A stretch of 43,758 nt of DNA from assembly GCA_003427395.1 (NCBI GenBank), contig BFEA01000014.1, forward strand, positions 4,818,079-4,861,836. Direction: 5' to 3'. Position numbers and translations under genes: made by a program. Shown here piece by piece: positions 19,810 to 32,170 of this stretch; position 1 is the first letter of the stretch, and the number at the start of each line of letters is the position of its first letter. The notes under the pieces were generated by a model that was not told the origin of the DNA, ran no database searches, and saw only the letters and a list, made by a program, of their open reading frames with translations. Source of the DNA: Chara braunii. Lineage: Eukaryota; Streptophyta; Charophyceae; Charales; Characeae.

Positions 19810-22317
19810 CCTCTCCATGAGTAATATGATCATCTCGATCATCAATACAACTCATCCTAGAATTCACCCCTTTAAAATTTAACTTAGTGTTTTCCATCCT
19901 TGGTGCTCTTTCCATGATACTCAGTGTCTGTGTGGCCTGCCTGACAGGGCACTTGTGTGTTTTGGGAGGCCCGGGGGGGCTGGTACTTACCGGTGGCCGT
20001 GACTTTGAGGGTTGCAACGGTGAAAACACTCAAGTCAAGTAGCGGGGAGCAGGCCCGCGACACTTAGGTGCTAGTGGTGTCTGCTCTTATCAGCACCACT
20101 AACACTGGTGGGGACGTTTGAAAAAAAAAAAAAAAAAAGGGCCGCGACACTTAGGGCAGGGGGGAAAAACACTCAAGTAGCAGGTAGGCCGGTAGCACTC
20201 AAGTAGAGGTAGATGTGTCGGGGAACTGGAGGCCGCGCAGAAGAAGACAAAAAAGTTGGCATTTTTAGAGGCCCAGCAGCGGTAGGCTAGGTCTAGGCGG
20301 GTACCAGTTCACGTAGCCTGGGTCTAGGGCCTGTGCAGACGATATCAGCAGACCTGCAATGATGACATTGTTTCCCTCCCAAAGGGAGGAGGTACCGGTT
20401 GCTTGGAGGTCGCGCGGCCTGGAAGTCACTGCCTAAGAGGCAAGTAGGCTGCCATATCTCCAGGTATAGCGTTGAGCTCTACCTTATTTGCGGTATGCAA
20501 GTTTGGGCGCCATGCTGCTTGAGCGGCCGGTGGCTCCCAGAGCACTGCCTGGGAGGAAGGCGGAGAGATGGGCGTTCTGCCTGCCTATGGCGAGCAGCAC
20601 AGCTTGAGCAGGAGGAAGAAGGGGGATAGGGAGGAGAGTGGCGAGGTACCTACCTCAGGCTATGGTGGACACATCTTCATCACGGTGACCTTGTTAGGCG
20701 CTGCATCTGGAAGGCCCCAGTTGGGGTAGTGCCGCACCAAGGAAGCTTTGAGGCATAGAGTCCGGCATGGCGGCCTGAAGAGCAGCGGCCATAGCTGCTT
20801 TGCGTTGTCTTTTGCACAGGAGGGCAGGGCCCTTAGTAGCCCGCCATAGCCTTGGCTTTTTGTGAGAGGAAGGAGACGAGGGAGGCCATGGCTATGGTGG
20901 CCCTATTGTTAAGCTGGCGGTAAGTAAGAGGGAACAGTTACTTTGGACAGAAATCCAAGTTGCAAAATCACAAAGTAGTCCAGATAGTCATGTACCAAGC
21001 AGAGAGCACAATGCGCCAAGATACCATCCAAATAAGAGCAATACAATGAACTCGAGTGCTGATGCCGATGCTCTCTGGTCACACCAATACTGTATCCAAC
21101 GTCGCTCCTACTGTCTGCCGCCCAGCGCCCAGCCTACACTACTCAGCCTATCTATCCTATCTACGTTCATGCAACGGGATCACATCGAAATCGAAGTTGA
21201 AGACCTTTGAACGCGACGTCATGATCACCAAATTGAATGTAGACCGCCAGCACACACCAGGTGTGTTCTCTCTCCTCTCCTCACAACCCCTCGACACCCG
21301 ACCTCATGAGCCTCCTACCCATGTGGCCTTCGCCATCACCTGCATCCGCACTGTTCGGCCTGGCTACGGCCGCCGCGTGGCCGCTGCCTCTGCAGCGCCC
21401 CCTCTCAGCTCCTGCGCCCGCATGCGCCCTGGCCTGCCTGCATAGCCCCGCTTCGCAAGGCGTAGCAGGAGTGTGACCGCATTGCCTGCTCAGGCCAGAA
21501 TGTGGCTGCCTGGGCAGGGCACTTTCCTTTATGGAAAGTACGGCCCTGTGTCTGGCTGCGTGGGCCGGGCTGAGGAAGTATCCAGTAGCTTCCAGTCGGG
21601 CCCCAGTGTCTGCGCCAAGGCCCACCTCGGATGTTACTGGCCTGGGCCCTTTTCAGCTGGGCACGTCCAGGCAGCCGTCCAGGCTCCAAGTGTTTGCCGC
21701 ATTCTCATTGGCTCCTGGAGGTTGTGTGACGACAACCTCCTGGAGGATGCGTCCTGGGCAATGCTTTCTCATTCGTCCGTGACCACATCGTGACGTGTCG
21801 GCCTCCCACGGTGTGTGCCCAGGGCGCAACCAACTGGGGCTTTGGGCTCAACTGTGCAGCGCAGCTGTTGCTTCTGGAAGGAGCCAGGAAAGGCTCAAGT
21901 TGCTTTGTAACCAACTGGCATGCTGCAACTGTCTGATACCTCACATATGGAAAAAAGATGAAAAGAGGCATCACTTGAAGATTCAGGCCCGCCTTCACTT
22001 AGGGCAGGCACAATGCTTGCTGGGGGCCACAGCCCAGCTCACTTTCATGTCTGTGAGGGCCCCGTGAGGGCTCAGCATGTGGAGCAAGGACTCCAAAAAA
22101 AGTAGTTCTTCGACAGTCTGACAGCTCTTGACCTACTCTCTATTTTCAGACAGCCGACCGCATCAGCTGGTGATCATATTCTTCATCGCTGTCGTGTGCT
22201 AATGGGCCTCACTCTCTACATCCACAACACAACAACTGTGGCGGTGTATCTTTCTATGTTCTAGCGGAGATTCATTCTCGTTTTGGAGCGGAGATTCATT
22301 CTCGTTTTGGACATTTT
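19810..22317. other. Unrecognised non-coding stretch upstream of DUR3 exon A
   Basis: GC-rich with short duplications (GCGACACTTAGG at ~20057 and ~20142; ACACTCAAGTAG at ~20169 and ~20195). CGGAGATTCATTCTCGTTTT is directly repeated at ~22265 and ~22289. It should contain the DUR3 5' exon and promoter if the gene is complete, but I found no segment resembling the family N terminus. Confidence 0.5.
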
Positions 22318-22711
22318 GGGCCTCGCCACACCAGTGTTGAAATGGTGAAATATTTGACAACTGTCAGACCATTCTCCACATTCACCGTTTCAACACAAAG
22401 ACGGCCTGCGCCACACCACATGTCGAAGACCCAGGATAAGCGAAGTTTCGTTGTTAGAAAAGGAGGGCGGGGGGGAGGGAAAGAAGAAGAAGACATGGGA
22501 TGTTGAGGCATAGATGTCGAAATCCGCACATCCTTCACAACGGTTACCTCGTTTCCGTGATGTTGAAACTCGACCCGCTGCAGGCGGGCCGTTCGACAAC
22601 CATGTCGAAACCACCTCTCTGACATTTTTTTCTACATTTTTTCTTCGACAGTCTGTGTGGCGAAGAAAAAATGTCAAAAACTCCAGTTTTGACATTGGTG
22701 TGGCGAGGCCC
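22318..22711. mobile_element. MITE-D, CTCGCCACAC family, TSD TTT
   Basis: Ends GGGCCTCGCCACACCAGTG (left) and GGGCCTCGCCACACCAATG (inverted right) are flanked by TTT at 22315-22317 and 22712-22714. TGTCGAAA, GTTGAAA and CGACAG motifs are scattered within. It is related to MITE-C by its terminus and motif. Confidence 0.9.
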
Positions 22712-22929
22712 TTTGTGAGTAGTGGAGTGAGGCCCTATGTGATCAGAAGAGTGCAGAGTCCTTTGGGACAAAACCAAAATGAAAAAGTAGGTGGAGTCCA
22801 GGCTCCATCTCTTGGCGGGTCAGGCCTCACTCCTCAGTGTGCCGGAAAAAAAGAAAAAAAAAAACTTTTGGTAGGACAAAGATACCAGCCCAAAATGGGA
22901 TCATGGGCAATCTTTGGTGAATATTCTTA

Positions 22930-24215
22930 GGCCTGGACCCCACAGGACAAAATCTCAGAAAAAGCACGAGCCCCAAGTGCTTTCCCGAACTTGCCCCCAC
23001 AGGCAAAAGCACAGCTACCTTCGAAAACACAAATTTTAAATTTACCTGCTGCGGCCGGTTTTCCAGGACCCCACCCGCCGCCTGGAAAATGCACACTGGA
23101 AATTTTGAAGTCAAAATTGGCATTTCTAGTACTTTCTACATGGTTTCCAGTCGGAAATGTGTCATTTTCCAGCATTTTTGCCGAAATTTTGTGCCACTTC
23201 CAGAGGGTAGGGTGGGGGGGGCCGGGGGGGGCTACTCCTTGGTTAGAAACTCGTCGCCGAGCCGCTGGTGGTCCATTAATTTCAGTGTCCGGGCCCTGTA
23301 GAACCTCCTGTTCAGTGACAGGGATTTTTCCAAAGTATGGGGATCATTTGGACCGGATACCGTACGGGACATATAACTGTCCCTTGCTCTGTTTTTTTGG
23401 GCACGGTGTGGGACTTGAACCCGGGTCATTGTCTGTTGGCCCGACTTTCTTGTTTATGGACCGATACTAGGATGGGCCCGACTCGTAGGCACGAGAGTTA
23501 ACAAGTACCTGGTTCTAATTGGGCCCTGTACAGGGTCATTCGGTCGGATGTTTTTGGTGGTCGGATGTAGCGTAGCTCTTCTAGTACCTTCGAGCATTCA
23601 CACTGATGAATCGATAGTGTGCGCTCATGCAGTACTTAAGTGGTTTTATCGATAACAGTCACCCTGTTTCGGTGACGGTCCCTCGGGGCCGTGGTTGGTG
23701 GAAAGAGTCGGCAGATCATTGGGTTGGTGGACTGATTAATGAATGTTTACCGAATGTTTGATGACTATTTGTCGATGAGTATGCAGTGTACGAGTGGGGT
23801 GCTGTCATCAACTTGCTAATGTTGACTTCTTTTGAATCAACTTGTCTTTCATAGACCTTCATAGACCAAGCAGACGGACATGCTGTTGTCACCCAAAAGA
23901 CCTAGTAGCCACCCTCGTGTGAAACGGGTGCGCTGCCCTTCGAACGGGGACACGTGCGAGGACCATGTACTGGTCCCTCTCGAGTTTCCGGCCTTTCCAA
24001 TCTCGGAAAAAAACTGGCTTCAGCCTTTCCAATCTCGGAAAAACTGGCTTCAGCCTTTCCAATATCAGAAAAAAACTGGCTTTTCCAGCCTCCGTGGTGG
24101 GGTCCCATTATTTCGCAGGCGAACTCAGAGAGAGATTCCGACGGCCTCGATGGCCTTTCCATGGATATCCGAAAATAACCACTTTTCCAACACTTTTTCC
24201 GGTGGGGTCCAGGCC
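22930..24215. mobile_element. Transposon K, 1.29 kb, TSD TTA
   Basis: Ends GGCCTGGACCCCACAGGA and inverted GGCCTGGACCCCACCGGA, flanked by TTA (22927-22929, 24216-24218). TTTTCC/GGAAAA motifs are frequent in both ends. It is homologous, in opposite orientation, to element M. A tRNA-like B box lies at 23411-23421 (minus). A ~30-bp unit with CAGCCTTTCCAAT is triplicated at 23990-24085. No transposase ORF. Confidence 0.82.
23405..23480 (-). mobile_element. tRNA-like B box inside transposon K
   Basis: Minus-strand GGGTTCAAGTCC (~23422-23411) in a tRNA 3'-half-like context. The A box is doubtful. Confidence 0.4.
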
Positions 24216-24418
24216 TTAAGAATGATAGCTGATAAGAAGAGGGGTGGAAAACGGACAGACAACATTAAATTTTCCAGACACGACATTTACTTCGGACATC
24301 ATCAGGATTCTCTCGACCGCTCTCTCTATTCTATAATGAAAAAAACAAATTATTGGGGTGAACCTGGTCCCACTCTCACTCTGGGGGTGAGTGGGTTATC
24401 GAGAGTCAGTTGAAATAC

Positions 24419-24655
<237 letters not shown>

Positions 24656-25122
24656 GATCTTCGCTTAAACCCAAGGGTAAATCTTGTGCAACTTCACCTG
24701 GTCGTATATAACTAGCATGCATTCTTGCTCCCGTATATTGAGTCTATTCTAATTCTATTAGAAAAGGGGGTAACTTGGCACAGTCACGAAAACAGTTTGA
24801 AAATGCACTGCTTCAGGCAATCTCGCGAACACAACACCCCCCCTCCATGTGACCCCACCCGACGTGAAACCTAGGTTAAATACATTCACCATAATTTACC
24901 GGCCCTTTTGCCTCATTGACAAGTGCATTTTCAAACTCGAACCCTGACTGCGCCCTAGTTTTCTCATTGGAAAAAAAAATCGAGCAGCGAACGTGGTCCC
25001 AATCTCACCCTGGGAGTGGGTTATCGAGAGTAGGTCGACAGTTGTCAGAGTCTCCAAGGGCTTGATTTTTGCTTCCATGCTCCACCTACTCTTTATGCGC
25101 CCCCTCTCCAACGACCTTGGTT

Positions 25123-25157
<35 letters not shown>

Positions 25158-25269
25158 TTTTGTTTTGTCAAAAGGACAGACACTTTATTACTCGACTTCG
25201 GTTCATTTTCTCAATTCCTGTTAGTTACAAATTACAGCACATAACAAGTTCTCTAACCTGCCGGGCTGC

Positions 25270-25387
25270 CCAGGGGCTAGGTCCCACTTGCGCGAATTAA
25301 GAGATACTGACCGTAGATACTGACCGTAGATCGCAAAGATCAACGGTCGAAATCTCCTAATTTGCGCAAGTGGGACCTTGCCCCAGG
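25270..25387. mobile_element. ~115-bp MITE, GGTCCCACTTGC ends (copy 1)
   Basis: Left AGGGGCTAGGTCCCACTTGC, inverted right TGGGGCAAGGTCCCACTTGC. A GATACTGACCGTA unit is doubled inside. Confidence 0.8.
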
Positions 25388-26098
25388 GGCAAGGTGCAGT
25401 AGGATAGGAGTGTGGCCTATCCAGTGTGACACTGAGTGGCAGCGGGGTGACAGTTTCATTACGAATTTCTGGGCTGAGAAAACAGGAGAAAGGCCAAAAA
25501 AAAGAAAAGACACAGAGACCTCCCACCCGAAATCATGGCAGAGTGCTTCCCAGCCATCAGATCACAAATGATCTGATGGTGGTGGTTGCAACAACAGTGA
25601 ACAAAGTAACCGCCACATTTTCTGGAATAAACTGGACTTCCGTCAGCAGTGATCCTGACACCCTCCATATACTCCGTGATTGAAGGAGGGCTCCACCCAA
25701 TGAGATAATTGCACAACAGCAAGTAAAATACTGAAAATCTTATATCCAGTGGGCCTAAGGCCAACCCCACCCTCCTTTGGGGTTGGCCACACCCCCAACC
25801 GATTGAAAAGATTCTGGCGGGAAGCTTTCTTTGCACGGGCATGCCCAGTGTTAAGGAGAGGAGGAGGGGAACAAAGATCTTATTTTTTGGGGTAATACAT
25901 GTAAAATTCTGACCTTGGGATCACGAGTAGTGCACGGCAGGATTTGGGTCACTCAACTGCCCCACAAACTCATTTCTATCCTATCCCGTTGCTAGTGGGA
26001 CCTCGCCCCAGGTGTGACCTTGGTTGCCCAGGGGGTTCGGCCGGGCAAGGGCCAGGGAAGGTCCCTGTTACAAAAAAAAAAAAATCTGGAAAGAGAAA

Positions 26099-26648
26099 GG
26101 GTCTCGTTAGACACTCCTAAAAGTGCCTGTTTTTAGGTTTGCGTCTTGGTTGCAAGCAATCCTAGATCCAATTTTGAGATCGAAAATGTGAAAACGGCGT
26201 TAGGATGAGTCCTAAAGGATTTAGGATTCCCCAGGCAAAATCGTCCTAAATTTTCCAGTAGCCCCCAACCTACTGAAAAATTTAGGACTCCCGCATTTCA
26301 CGGACTCGTCGCGTCGCGCGTATGGCACCGTCCACACACGCAGTTGCTGGTGCAGAAGCGGTCCGTCGGGTCAGTGGTCAGACATCGGACGTGGGCAACG
26401 GCCACGACCCATCCTCACCCACCAACGGCCCACCGCAGCGTGTACCACGGACACCAGCTAGGAATGGACGGACATTGACGACGCGGCTGCGTATACGCAT
26501 ATGAAAATCGGTCGCGGGAGACCTTTTAGGACGAATCCTAAAGATGATTTTTAGGATTGCGTGTAACGACGCCTCACGAAATCCTAAAAATCCTTTAGGA
26601 CTCGTCCTAAAGATTTTAAGATTCTTTTAGGAGTGTCTAACGAGACCC
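26099..26648. mobile_element. MITE-B, subterminal motif TTTAGGA, TSD AAA
   Basis: Perfect 25-bp terminal inverted repeats start GGGTCTCGTTAGACACTCCT (26099-26123 and inverted 26624-26648), flanked by AAA on both sides. About 13 copies of TTAGGA/TCCTAA lie in both orientations inside the ends. The middle is GC-rich and has no recognisable coding. Confidence 0.93.
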
Positions 26649-26732
26649 AAACTGTGTTCTGCAGAAAAATAAACCGAACAACTGTTGCCTCAGGGCCCAC
26701 CAAATTAAAAATTAAAAATGAGTTAAAAATCT

Positions 26733-27242
26733 AGAGTGGCCCGAAGCCACTTGCCCGGCCAGGCCAAAAAAAATGAAAAAACAACAACAAAAAAAAAAAA
26801 CTTTATTTTTCATTTTAAATATGGTAAAAAATTTCGATGTGACCCTGAGGCAAACGTTGTTCAATTTATTTTTCTGCATGACATAGTTTTCTTTCGGATT
26901 TTTTTGATTTTTTTTCGTTCTTTTTTGTCAGATTTTTTTGATTTTTTTTTTTTTTTTTTTTTTTTTTGTTTGCTAGGACCTTCCCTGGTCCTTGCACGGC
27001 CAGGCCATCCGGGGGCAAGGTCCCACTTGCGTCTATTAGGAGATTTCGGCTGTTGATCTTTGCTATCTACGGTCAGTATCTCTTAATTCGTGCAAGTGGT
27101 ACCTAGCCCCGGGAAAATAGGGTGCCCTGGGCAGCCCGGCTGGTAGCCTAGTTAAAAATAATAAAAAATATTTGATTTATGTTTTCTTTTTTTTTTCAGT
27201 CATTTTTGGCCAGGCTCGAGAAGTGGTCCTGAGCCACTCTGC
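26733..27242. mobile_element. Possible inverted-repeat element containing the 105-bp MITE
   Basis: GAGTGGCCCGAAGCCACTTG at 26733 and, inverted from 27242, GAGTGGCTCAGGACCACTTC, each followed by GGCCAGGCCAAAAA-like sequence. A third such end is at 27839. Ends and TSD not settled. Confidence 0.5.
27010..27113. mobile_element. ~105-bp MITE, GGTCCCACTTGC ends (copy 2)
   Basis: Left GGGGGCAAGGTCCCACTTGC, inverted right CGGGGCTAGGTACCACTTGC, with GTTGATCTTTGCTATCTACG inside as in copy 3. Confidence 0.8.
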
Positions 27243-27444
27243 TAACATGGATAACCACATAATCGACAGCTGTGTTATGTGTTACTACCGTTACATAGAC
27301 CTCAGTCAGAGAGAAATGACATTGTTAAATGATTGTTTAGAAATTTATAAATATTGGATGAAAGTCGGATAGTGGATGAAAGACGGATCCGCATTCCCGC
27401 CCCCCAAAAGAAAAAAAAAATAAAAAAAAATCGAACAGTTGCAC

Positions 27445-27515
27445 CTATGGGTCTAGCTCAGTTGGTACGGCCAAGAACTGTTGAAAAGACATGCCCAAAA
27501 TCAAATCCAGATACA
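27445..27515 (+). mobile_element. tRNA-derived SINE head
   Basis: Perfect A box TAGCTCAGTTGG (27454-27465) and degenerate B box AATCAAATCC (27499). Confidence 0.5.
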
Positions 27516-27519
27516 ATCA

Positions 27520-30010
27520 GCTGAACAGAACAAAAAAATATTATGAATTACCTGGGGCCTCTCAATCAGCCTCAAGCTGTCACTTCTTTTCCTTTTCTTT
27601 TCTTTTTCCAAAAGTGCCACAGCTTTGAGATATCAAACTCACTGGAATCTTTCTTTTTTTTTTTAGACTGGATATTTTCTTCTTCTTCTTCTTCTTCTTC
27701 CTTTTTTTTTTTTTTTTTTTTTTTGGGTGATGTGACCCCATGGACCACGGATCAGATATTTAACTCGTCAGAACAGATAGTAATACACTTGATTTTACTT
27801 AGCCAAAAGGCGGAGAATGGTATAGAGCTAGGCTACCAGAGTGGCCCGGGACCACTTGCCCTGCAGGGCCAAATTTTATAATATTTGTGGACTTGCCCTG
27901 CAGGGCCAAAAAGAAAAAGGAATGAAAATTTTATAATATTCGTGGCGGATGGGTGGAGAGTGAAAAAAATGACGGATGGGTGGAGCGTGAAAAAAATGAG
28001 AATCGTGTCGAGCTGGAGGCATGGTTGCACTTACTCGCCCCAATATTTCTTCTACAGAAAAGTTGAAAAAAAAATTATCTGCCTGATCTCCTCTCGTGAC
28101 CCTGTGCACTCTCCAGAAAGTTGAAGTTGGAAAAAAAAAAAAAAAAAAAAAAGGTTGAAGTTGTTTTGTGGACAGGTCCTGGGACCACCACCCTCCACAA
28201 ACCGCTGTGCACAGGCAGGGAAACCGGAAACACTCACCACAACTTGTGTGTGTCGACGGTGTCGCAAGCAGTCTGACATATTTTTCGTTCATTTCCCAAG
28301 TTTGGCCAGTAAGTGCAACCAGGCGCCTCCTCGGCAACTAGGCCCAAAAGGTGGGAGAAAGGAATTGAGACTGGATATCTCAGATCATGGCACTTTCAAA
28401 AAAAAAAAAAAAAGGTGTCTCAGCGTCCTCCGGCGGCTCTTGGAAATCGAGGCTGGTCGAGAGGCCCCTCTATTTTTTTCGAGGATGTTTTTTAATTTTT
28501 TTTTTAAAAAAGAACACATTGCATTATACAAGCTGGGAACCGGGCCGGGCGTCCCTCACAAAACAAAAGGGCGGCCGGCTTTTCGAGAGTAGGCAGGCTG
28601 AGGACTTTGATTTTTCTCTTGTTGTTTCTCGACCAAATCTTCCTGAACCGAATCTTTCTGACAACATTCGAATCACGAATCCGGAGTCTGTGGAGCGGAG
28701 AGTCGGAGACGCAATCTTGAAATTCACCGAATGAAGAGTGGAGGTGGAGATTCAGAAGAGGGCCACTGTTAAATGATTATTTAATTTATTTTGTCATTCA
28801 CTCATTGACTATAATTTTTTTTTCCCTCAATTGAATTAGGAATTTTTGGGGTGGATTGGACTGCAATTACACTAGATACAGGCAGATAACAGCCAGATTT
28901 TGTAGACAATGGACAAGTGTGGCTTCCAAGTATGGCACATTCTGCTGCTGTTTCTTTTCACAGAATTTTCTGTTCTTTTTTTTTCTTCAGAATTGTGTTT
29001 TTTTCAAAAAAAAAAAATTCAGAATTTTGTTCCTTGAACTTCCTTCCTTCACTTCTGTTGTAGAGTCACAAAGACTGAGAGCATACTCACATTTGAAACT
29101 GTTTAACTGTGTTTCTAATGAATCTGAAAGGAAATTAGGCCAGATTCAGTTGAAAAATTCCCAGCCTCATGGTTTTTTTTTTTTTTTTTTTTTTTGATTT
29201 CTTCATACATGATATGCTAGGTTCTGCATAACATTCTAAATGTACCTGGAGCTGGTAATGGTCCCAATGCACAGAACGTTCAATCATTCCCGATGTATTT
29301 GGTCCACTGTGCAGTCCAGATACGTGTCAAATGTTTGAGCAGTGGAGTGCGGCCCTCCATCTTCGTTGTTCCTCCATTTTCCTTCTCCTTCATGGCTGCT
29401 CCATTCACCATTGTCCTCTTTTTTTTTTCTTTTTTTTTTTAATTGAAATTTTGAAAGTCCTGTCCCGATACCTACTCCTCCACTCATTTTCTCCCTCACT
29501 CAGGAGTGGCTGGCCTGCTGGACTCTCTGCATTGGATTTTTTTTATTTTTTATCTTTTAACAAAACCCGGGTTTGCTATTGGACTGTCATCTGTCGGCTT
29601 GGTATCTTGGACCTTGCTCCACTGCACAACGTGCTAAATGAACCTGTAAGCCGGTGATGGTCCTGATACATTCAAAATGTTGAATCGGCCTGAGTGGATC
29701 TGGTAGGAAGCACGGTCTGGATACATTTCAATTTTCAAATGCCGCTTTGCGGAACAAGGCCCATTTTTTGCTTAATTGCTGTGCGTAACTGCTTGTATTT
29801 ATGCATGCACCTTTCTTCTTCTTCTTCTCCTGTTTCTTCTTCTTCTTTTTCTTCTTCTTCTTTTTCTTCTTCTTCTTTTTCTTCTTCTTCTTCTTCTTCT
29901 TCTTTTGTTCCTTCTTAGTCTTCTTCTTTTAAGCATGGTGGGCCTTGGCGCATCTCTGCACTACACAACATTTGAAATGCATCTGGACCTGATACATCTC
30001 AAATGTTGGG
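27520..30010. other. Non-coding stretch rich in T/A runs
   Basis: Homopolymer T/A runs, (TTC)n at 29815-29905, the end of a 26.7-kb-type repeat at 27839 and a retroelement-like end near 28490. CATTTGAAATGCATCTGGAC and related ATACATTTCAA units occur at 29700-30005. No gene recognised. Confidence 0.5.
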
Positions 30011-30013
30011 TCA

Positions 30014-31465
30014 GGCCTGGACCTCACAGGAAAAAAGTGTTGGAATAGTACTGATTTTTGGTGGAAGGGTCGTTGGAAGACCTCGCCTGCAGAAAGACAG
30101 TACCGCACCGCAGAGGCTGGAAAGGGCAGTTTTTTTCCGAGATGGGAAAGGCTGGAAACTCGAGAGGGACCAGTACGTGGTCGTCGCGGCTGTCCGTTCG
30201 AAGGGCGTCGCGGCTGTCCGTTTAAAGGGCAGCGGACCTGTTTCGGATGTCCGGTCCTGGGTGGTGGCGAGTGACAACGCGCGACTGATGGGCCATTGTT
30301 GAGCAACATTGTGGGGGTGCCGTGTTCAGAGGCGGCAGTACCCTTGCGGCCAACGGCTTCTTTTGTTGTGGAGTCCACAGCTGGANNCNCCNCTATCCGG
30401 TCTTGGGTGGTGGCGAGTGACAACGCGCGACTGATGGGCCATTGTTGGGTGACATTGTGGGGGTACCGTGTTCAGAGGCGGTGGTACTCTTGCGGCCAAA
30501 GGCTTCTTTTGTTGTGGAGGCCACAGCTGGCAGCATGGGACCATTGGGACAGGAACCACCCGGGGAGGGGGGGGCAAACCGTTAGCTTAGGTCTTTTTTT
30601 TCCTGTTTGTCATCGCACATCGCGTCGTGCCGTTGGCAGGGAGTCTCAGAGAGCTCCTCCCCTCAACCAGCAGGGACTTGCATGGCCCTTGTGAGCACAG
30701 CTGCCGGTTCACTGCCGTAGCGGCCCACCCCCAGAGGACGTGGCCATGATCCCACGAGCGAGCATTGAGCGAAGCACACTGGCGATGCCACGCATGGCAG
30801 TGGATGAAGGAGATTGTCTGCGAGAGACGGGCAAGCAGGATGTGTGCACCTATGTGCATGTGGCTCTGGTAGCACGTCCACCGTGTGTCCTGCCTGTATG
30901 ACACACCGGTGGCCAGGTTCACGTCACGCACTACGTAAAGCGTCTGTTTTCCGAATTCGAACTAGAAAAACTGGCGGGCCCCGGCATCCCTCCCGCGGTC
31001 CCGGTGGCGAGGACCCATTTGTGGGTGACAAGAGCATGCATGTCCGTGCCTGTCGCCATTGAACCACGGCACGTCTTGGCTCGGACCATCGATGGCCCAG
31101 CAGTTTGGCGAGGAGTTTCCAACGAAGGACATGCCTCCCGCCCTACCCTCTGGAAATCGCACAAAATTCCTACGGAAAGTCCACCGGTGCCAGTTTTCCA
31201 ATCGGAAAGTCATGTGAAAATGCAAAAGTGCAGTTTTCCGGAGTGCGTTTTCCAGCAGAAAGTCGTGTGAAAACGCAAAAGGGCAGTTTTCCGGAGTGCG
31301 TTTTCCAGGCAGTGGGGCGCCAGAAAACCGCCCGCACCTCCAAAAAATCGGTTTTCCAGATGGCCTCTTTCGTCCAATGGAGTCTCGGAAAAGTATTTCC
31401 TGGCCGTCTTTTCCACGCCTGTTCCCCAAATTGGGACCACAATTTTGTCCTGTGGGTTCCACGCC
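30014..31465. mobile_element. Transposon M, 1.45 kb, TSD TCA
   Basis: Left end GGCCTGGACCTCACAGGA, inverted right end GGCGTGGAACCCACAGGA, flanked by TCA (30011-30013, 31466-31468). The inverted right part shares TTTTGTGC, TTCCAGAGGGTAGGG and GAAACTC-TCGCC with element K, and the left part shares GGAAACTCGAGAGGGACCAG with K's other end. It contains a ~146-bp tandem duplication with undetermined bases at 30386-30392. A 114-codon open frame on the minus strand (30931-30587) is not recognised. Confidence 0.8.
30251..30536. repeat. ~146-bp tandem duplication with undetermined bases at the junction
   Basis: CGGTCCTGGGTGGTGGCGAG at 30252 recurs as CGGTCTTGGGTGGTGGCGAG at 30398. Both copies run through GACAACGCGCGACTGATGGG to CCACAGCTGG. 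N bases at 30386-30392 sit at the join. Confidence 0.9.
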
Positions 31466-31932
31466 TCACTGAGTCAGTCTGAATGCATCGGGCCCATGAT
31501 TCAGTCCGGATGCATATGGAATATTGCCTGGTGGCTGAGTGTATGCCCACTACTCTCTTTCAGAGGGTTCAACAGAAAAATCTTTGAACAGCCAGGCACG
31601 CCCTAAATTGTTGAGAAAAAAAGAGAGAAAAAGTTAAAAAAAAACAGTCAAACCACAAAAAAAAACTACCTTGAAGTTCCCTTCCCTCCTAGCCTGAGAA
31701 GTCAGGGGGTGGGGGGAGGGGGGGGAAAGAACAAGTAGAAACTGGATCGCAAGATGCCTTAAAGTTTTTCGCCCTCTCTTTCTTGAAGTTTCTTTCTTTG
31801 TCTTTCTCCCTAAGGCTTTACTTCAGTTCAGCCATGGATTTACAGTTTTACACAATTATTGCAGAAACAGAGAGAAACAACAACAATTAAAAAAAAAAAG
31901 AAAAAGAGAAAAGGACTGCGCGCCAAGCTTTG

Positions 31933-32140
31933 CCGAAGGAGGGGTAGTAGCGGTCGAAAGTTCTGGATATGGTAACCCCTAAATTACCACAGTAAGTTGT
32001 CAATAACCCATTTGATCACATAGTAAATTGCTACATCCGAAGGAGGGGTAGTAGCGGTCGAAAGTTCTGGATATGGTAACCCGTAAATTACCACAGTAAG
32101 TTGTCAATAACCCATTTGATCACATAGTAAATTGCTACAT
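31933..32140. repeat. 104-bp tandem duplication next to TAD1
   Basis: Copies 31933-32036 and 32037-32140 start CCGAAGGAGGGGTAGTAGCG and end AGTAAATTGCTACAT. Only one base difference is seen (CCCCT versus CCCGT). It ends 30 bp from the TAD1 stop. Confidence 0.95.
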
Positions 32141-32170
32141 GGAGAGTAAGTTCACCCGGGGCCCTCATTT

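Noticed and set aside
19810-20029. Open frame continuing upstream of DUR3 exon A with an ATG at 20029
   Set aside because: The residues (Pro/Ser-rich, [11 protein letters not shown]) do not resemble any symporter N terminus and lack the first membrane segment; most likely intron or upstream repeat read in frame.
25459-25842. 127-codon minus-strand open frame with CCCNHHH and hydrophobic stretches
   Set aside because: It does not resemble any family I know, it ends in a run encoding low-complexity Phe/Leu, and the region borders MITE sequence. No support for a gene.
30587-30931. 114-codon minus-strand frame with several His/Cys
   Set aside because: Suggests a retroelement zinc knuckle at first sight, but no regular C-x2-C/H spacing; lies within transposon M. 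Left unassigned.
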